From contig SHYI01000056.1 of assembly GCA_009692905.1 (NCBI GenBank), positions 1 through 6,264 of the forward strand: DNA of 6,264 nucleotides. The letters are read 5' to 3'. Positions 6,144-6,264 of this stretch are shown here, one piece after another. The DNA comes from Chloroflexota bacterium (lineage in GTDB: Bacteria; Chloroflexota; Limnocylindria; Limnocylindrales; Limnocylindraceae). Both the position numbers and the translations under genes were made by a program. Below the pieces are notes generated by a model. The model did not search any database. It had not been told where the DNA came from and was given only the letters and a program-made list of their open reading frames with translations. The number at the start of each line of letters is the position of its first letter. Within the stretch, counting starts at the first letter, position 1.

Positions 6144-6264
6144 ATGCCAGCACCGAAGCGCGCCAAGACGTCGACCTGGGCCACGAAGAGCGGTCTCGCC
6201 CAAATGCTGAAGGGCGGCGTGATCATGGACGTCGTTAACCCGGCGGAGGCGAAGATCGCCCAAG
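6144..6264 (+). CDS. pdxS: Pyridoxal 5'-phosphate synthase lyase subunit PdxS, 3' end cut by window
   Basis: The first 40 residues of PdxS, the (beta/alpha)8 subunit that condenses ribose 5-phosphate, glyceraldehyde 3-phosphate and ammonia (from PdxT) into pyridoxal phosphate. After a short variable, basic N terminus (MPAPKRAKTSTWATKS), the highly conserved GLAQMLKGGVIMDVVNPAE (17-35) begins. D29 in GVIMDV corresponds to the conserved active-site Asp (Asp24 in Bacillus subtilis). The two catalytic lysines lie beyond the window edge. The start is ATG 6144; an ATG at 6128 meets a TAG within three codons. pdxT is often immediately downstream of pdxS, but this cannot be seen here. The short length comes from the window boundary, not a truncation. 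Confidence 0.92.
   Translation, partial: MPAPKRAKTSTWATKSGLAQMLKGGVIMDVVNPAEAKIAQ

Noticed and set aside
1..6264. A search for a defence island, mobile element, CRISPR array, tRNA or other hidden system.
   Set aside because: No transposase, integrase, direct-repeat array, tRNA-like fold or toxin-antitoxin pair is visible; the HNH protein alone, beside housekeeping genes, is not evidence of a defence locus.

Overview
This is a gene-dense, GC-rich bacterial window (GC roughly 60% or a little more, estimated by eye). It carries eight protein-coding genes, two of them cut by the window edges. Obg has a C-terminal OCT domain, the order is obg-nadD-rsfS, and pdxS is present. Promoter -10 boxes sit directly in front of start codons. 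Together these suggest a Gram-positive-type lineage of the Terrabacteria group, such as Chloroflexota or a deep actinobacterial branch. That placement is inference from gene content, not a database result.

Layout. On the plus strand from the left edge come the 3' part of a LysM/M23 cell-wall peptidase, obg, nadD and rsfS. The first three are very tightly packed: a 4-nt gap, then a 4-nt GTGA overlap. rsfS follows after 32 nt and seems to have its own -10 box. On the minus strand, read from about 6058 down to 3207, come an HNH endonuclease, a CCA-adding-type tRNA nucleotidyltransferase (GTGA overlap with the HNH gene) and galE (9 nt after cca, with a -10 box that includes the cca stop codon). 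The two blocks converge at 3205-3206, where only 2 nt separate opposing stop codons inside a 12-bp palindrome. At the right end, pdxS diverges from the HNH gene across an 84/85-nt GC-rich intergenic region and runs off the window.

How the genes relate. obg and rsfS act in ribosome assembly and silencing, nadD makes NAD precursors, cca matures and repairs tRNA 3' ends, galE supplies UDP-galactose-type sugars for the envelope, the M23 enzyme remodels peptidoglycan, and pdxS makes pyridoxal phosphate. This is a core growth and translation neighbourhood.

I saw no mobile element, CRISPR array, tRNA, rRNA or convincing defence system. The best second-look items are the recurring -10 boxes at leaderless distance, the NadD whose ATP-binding motifs depart from consensus, the coupling of an HNH nuclease to cca, and the near-zero-gap convergent gene ends.
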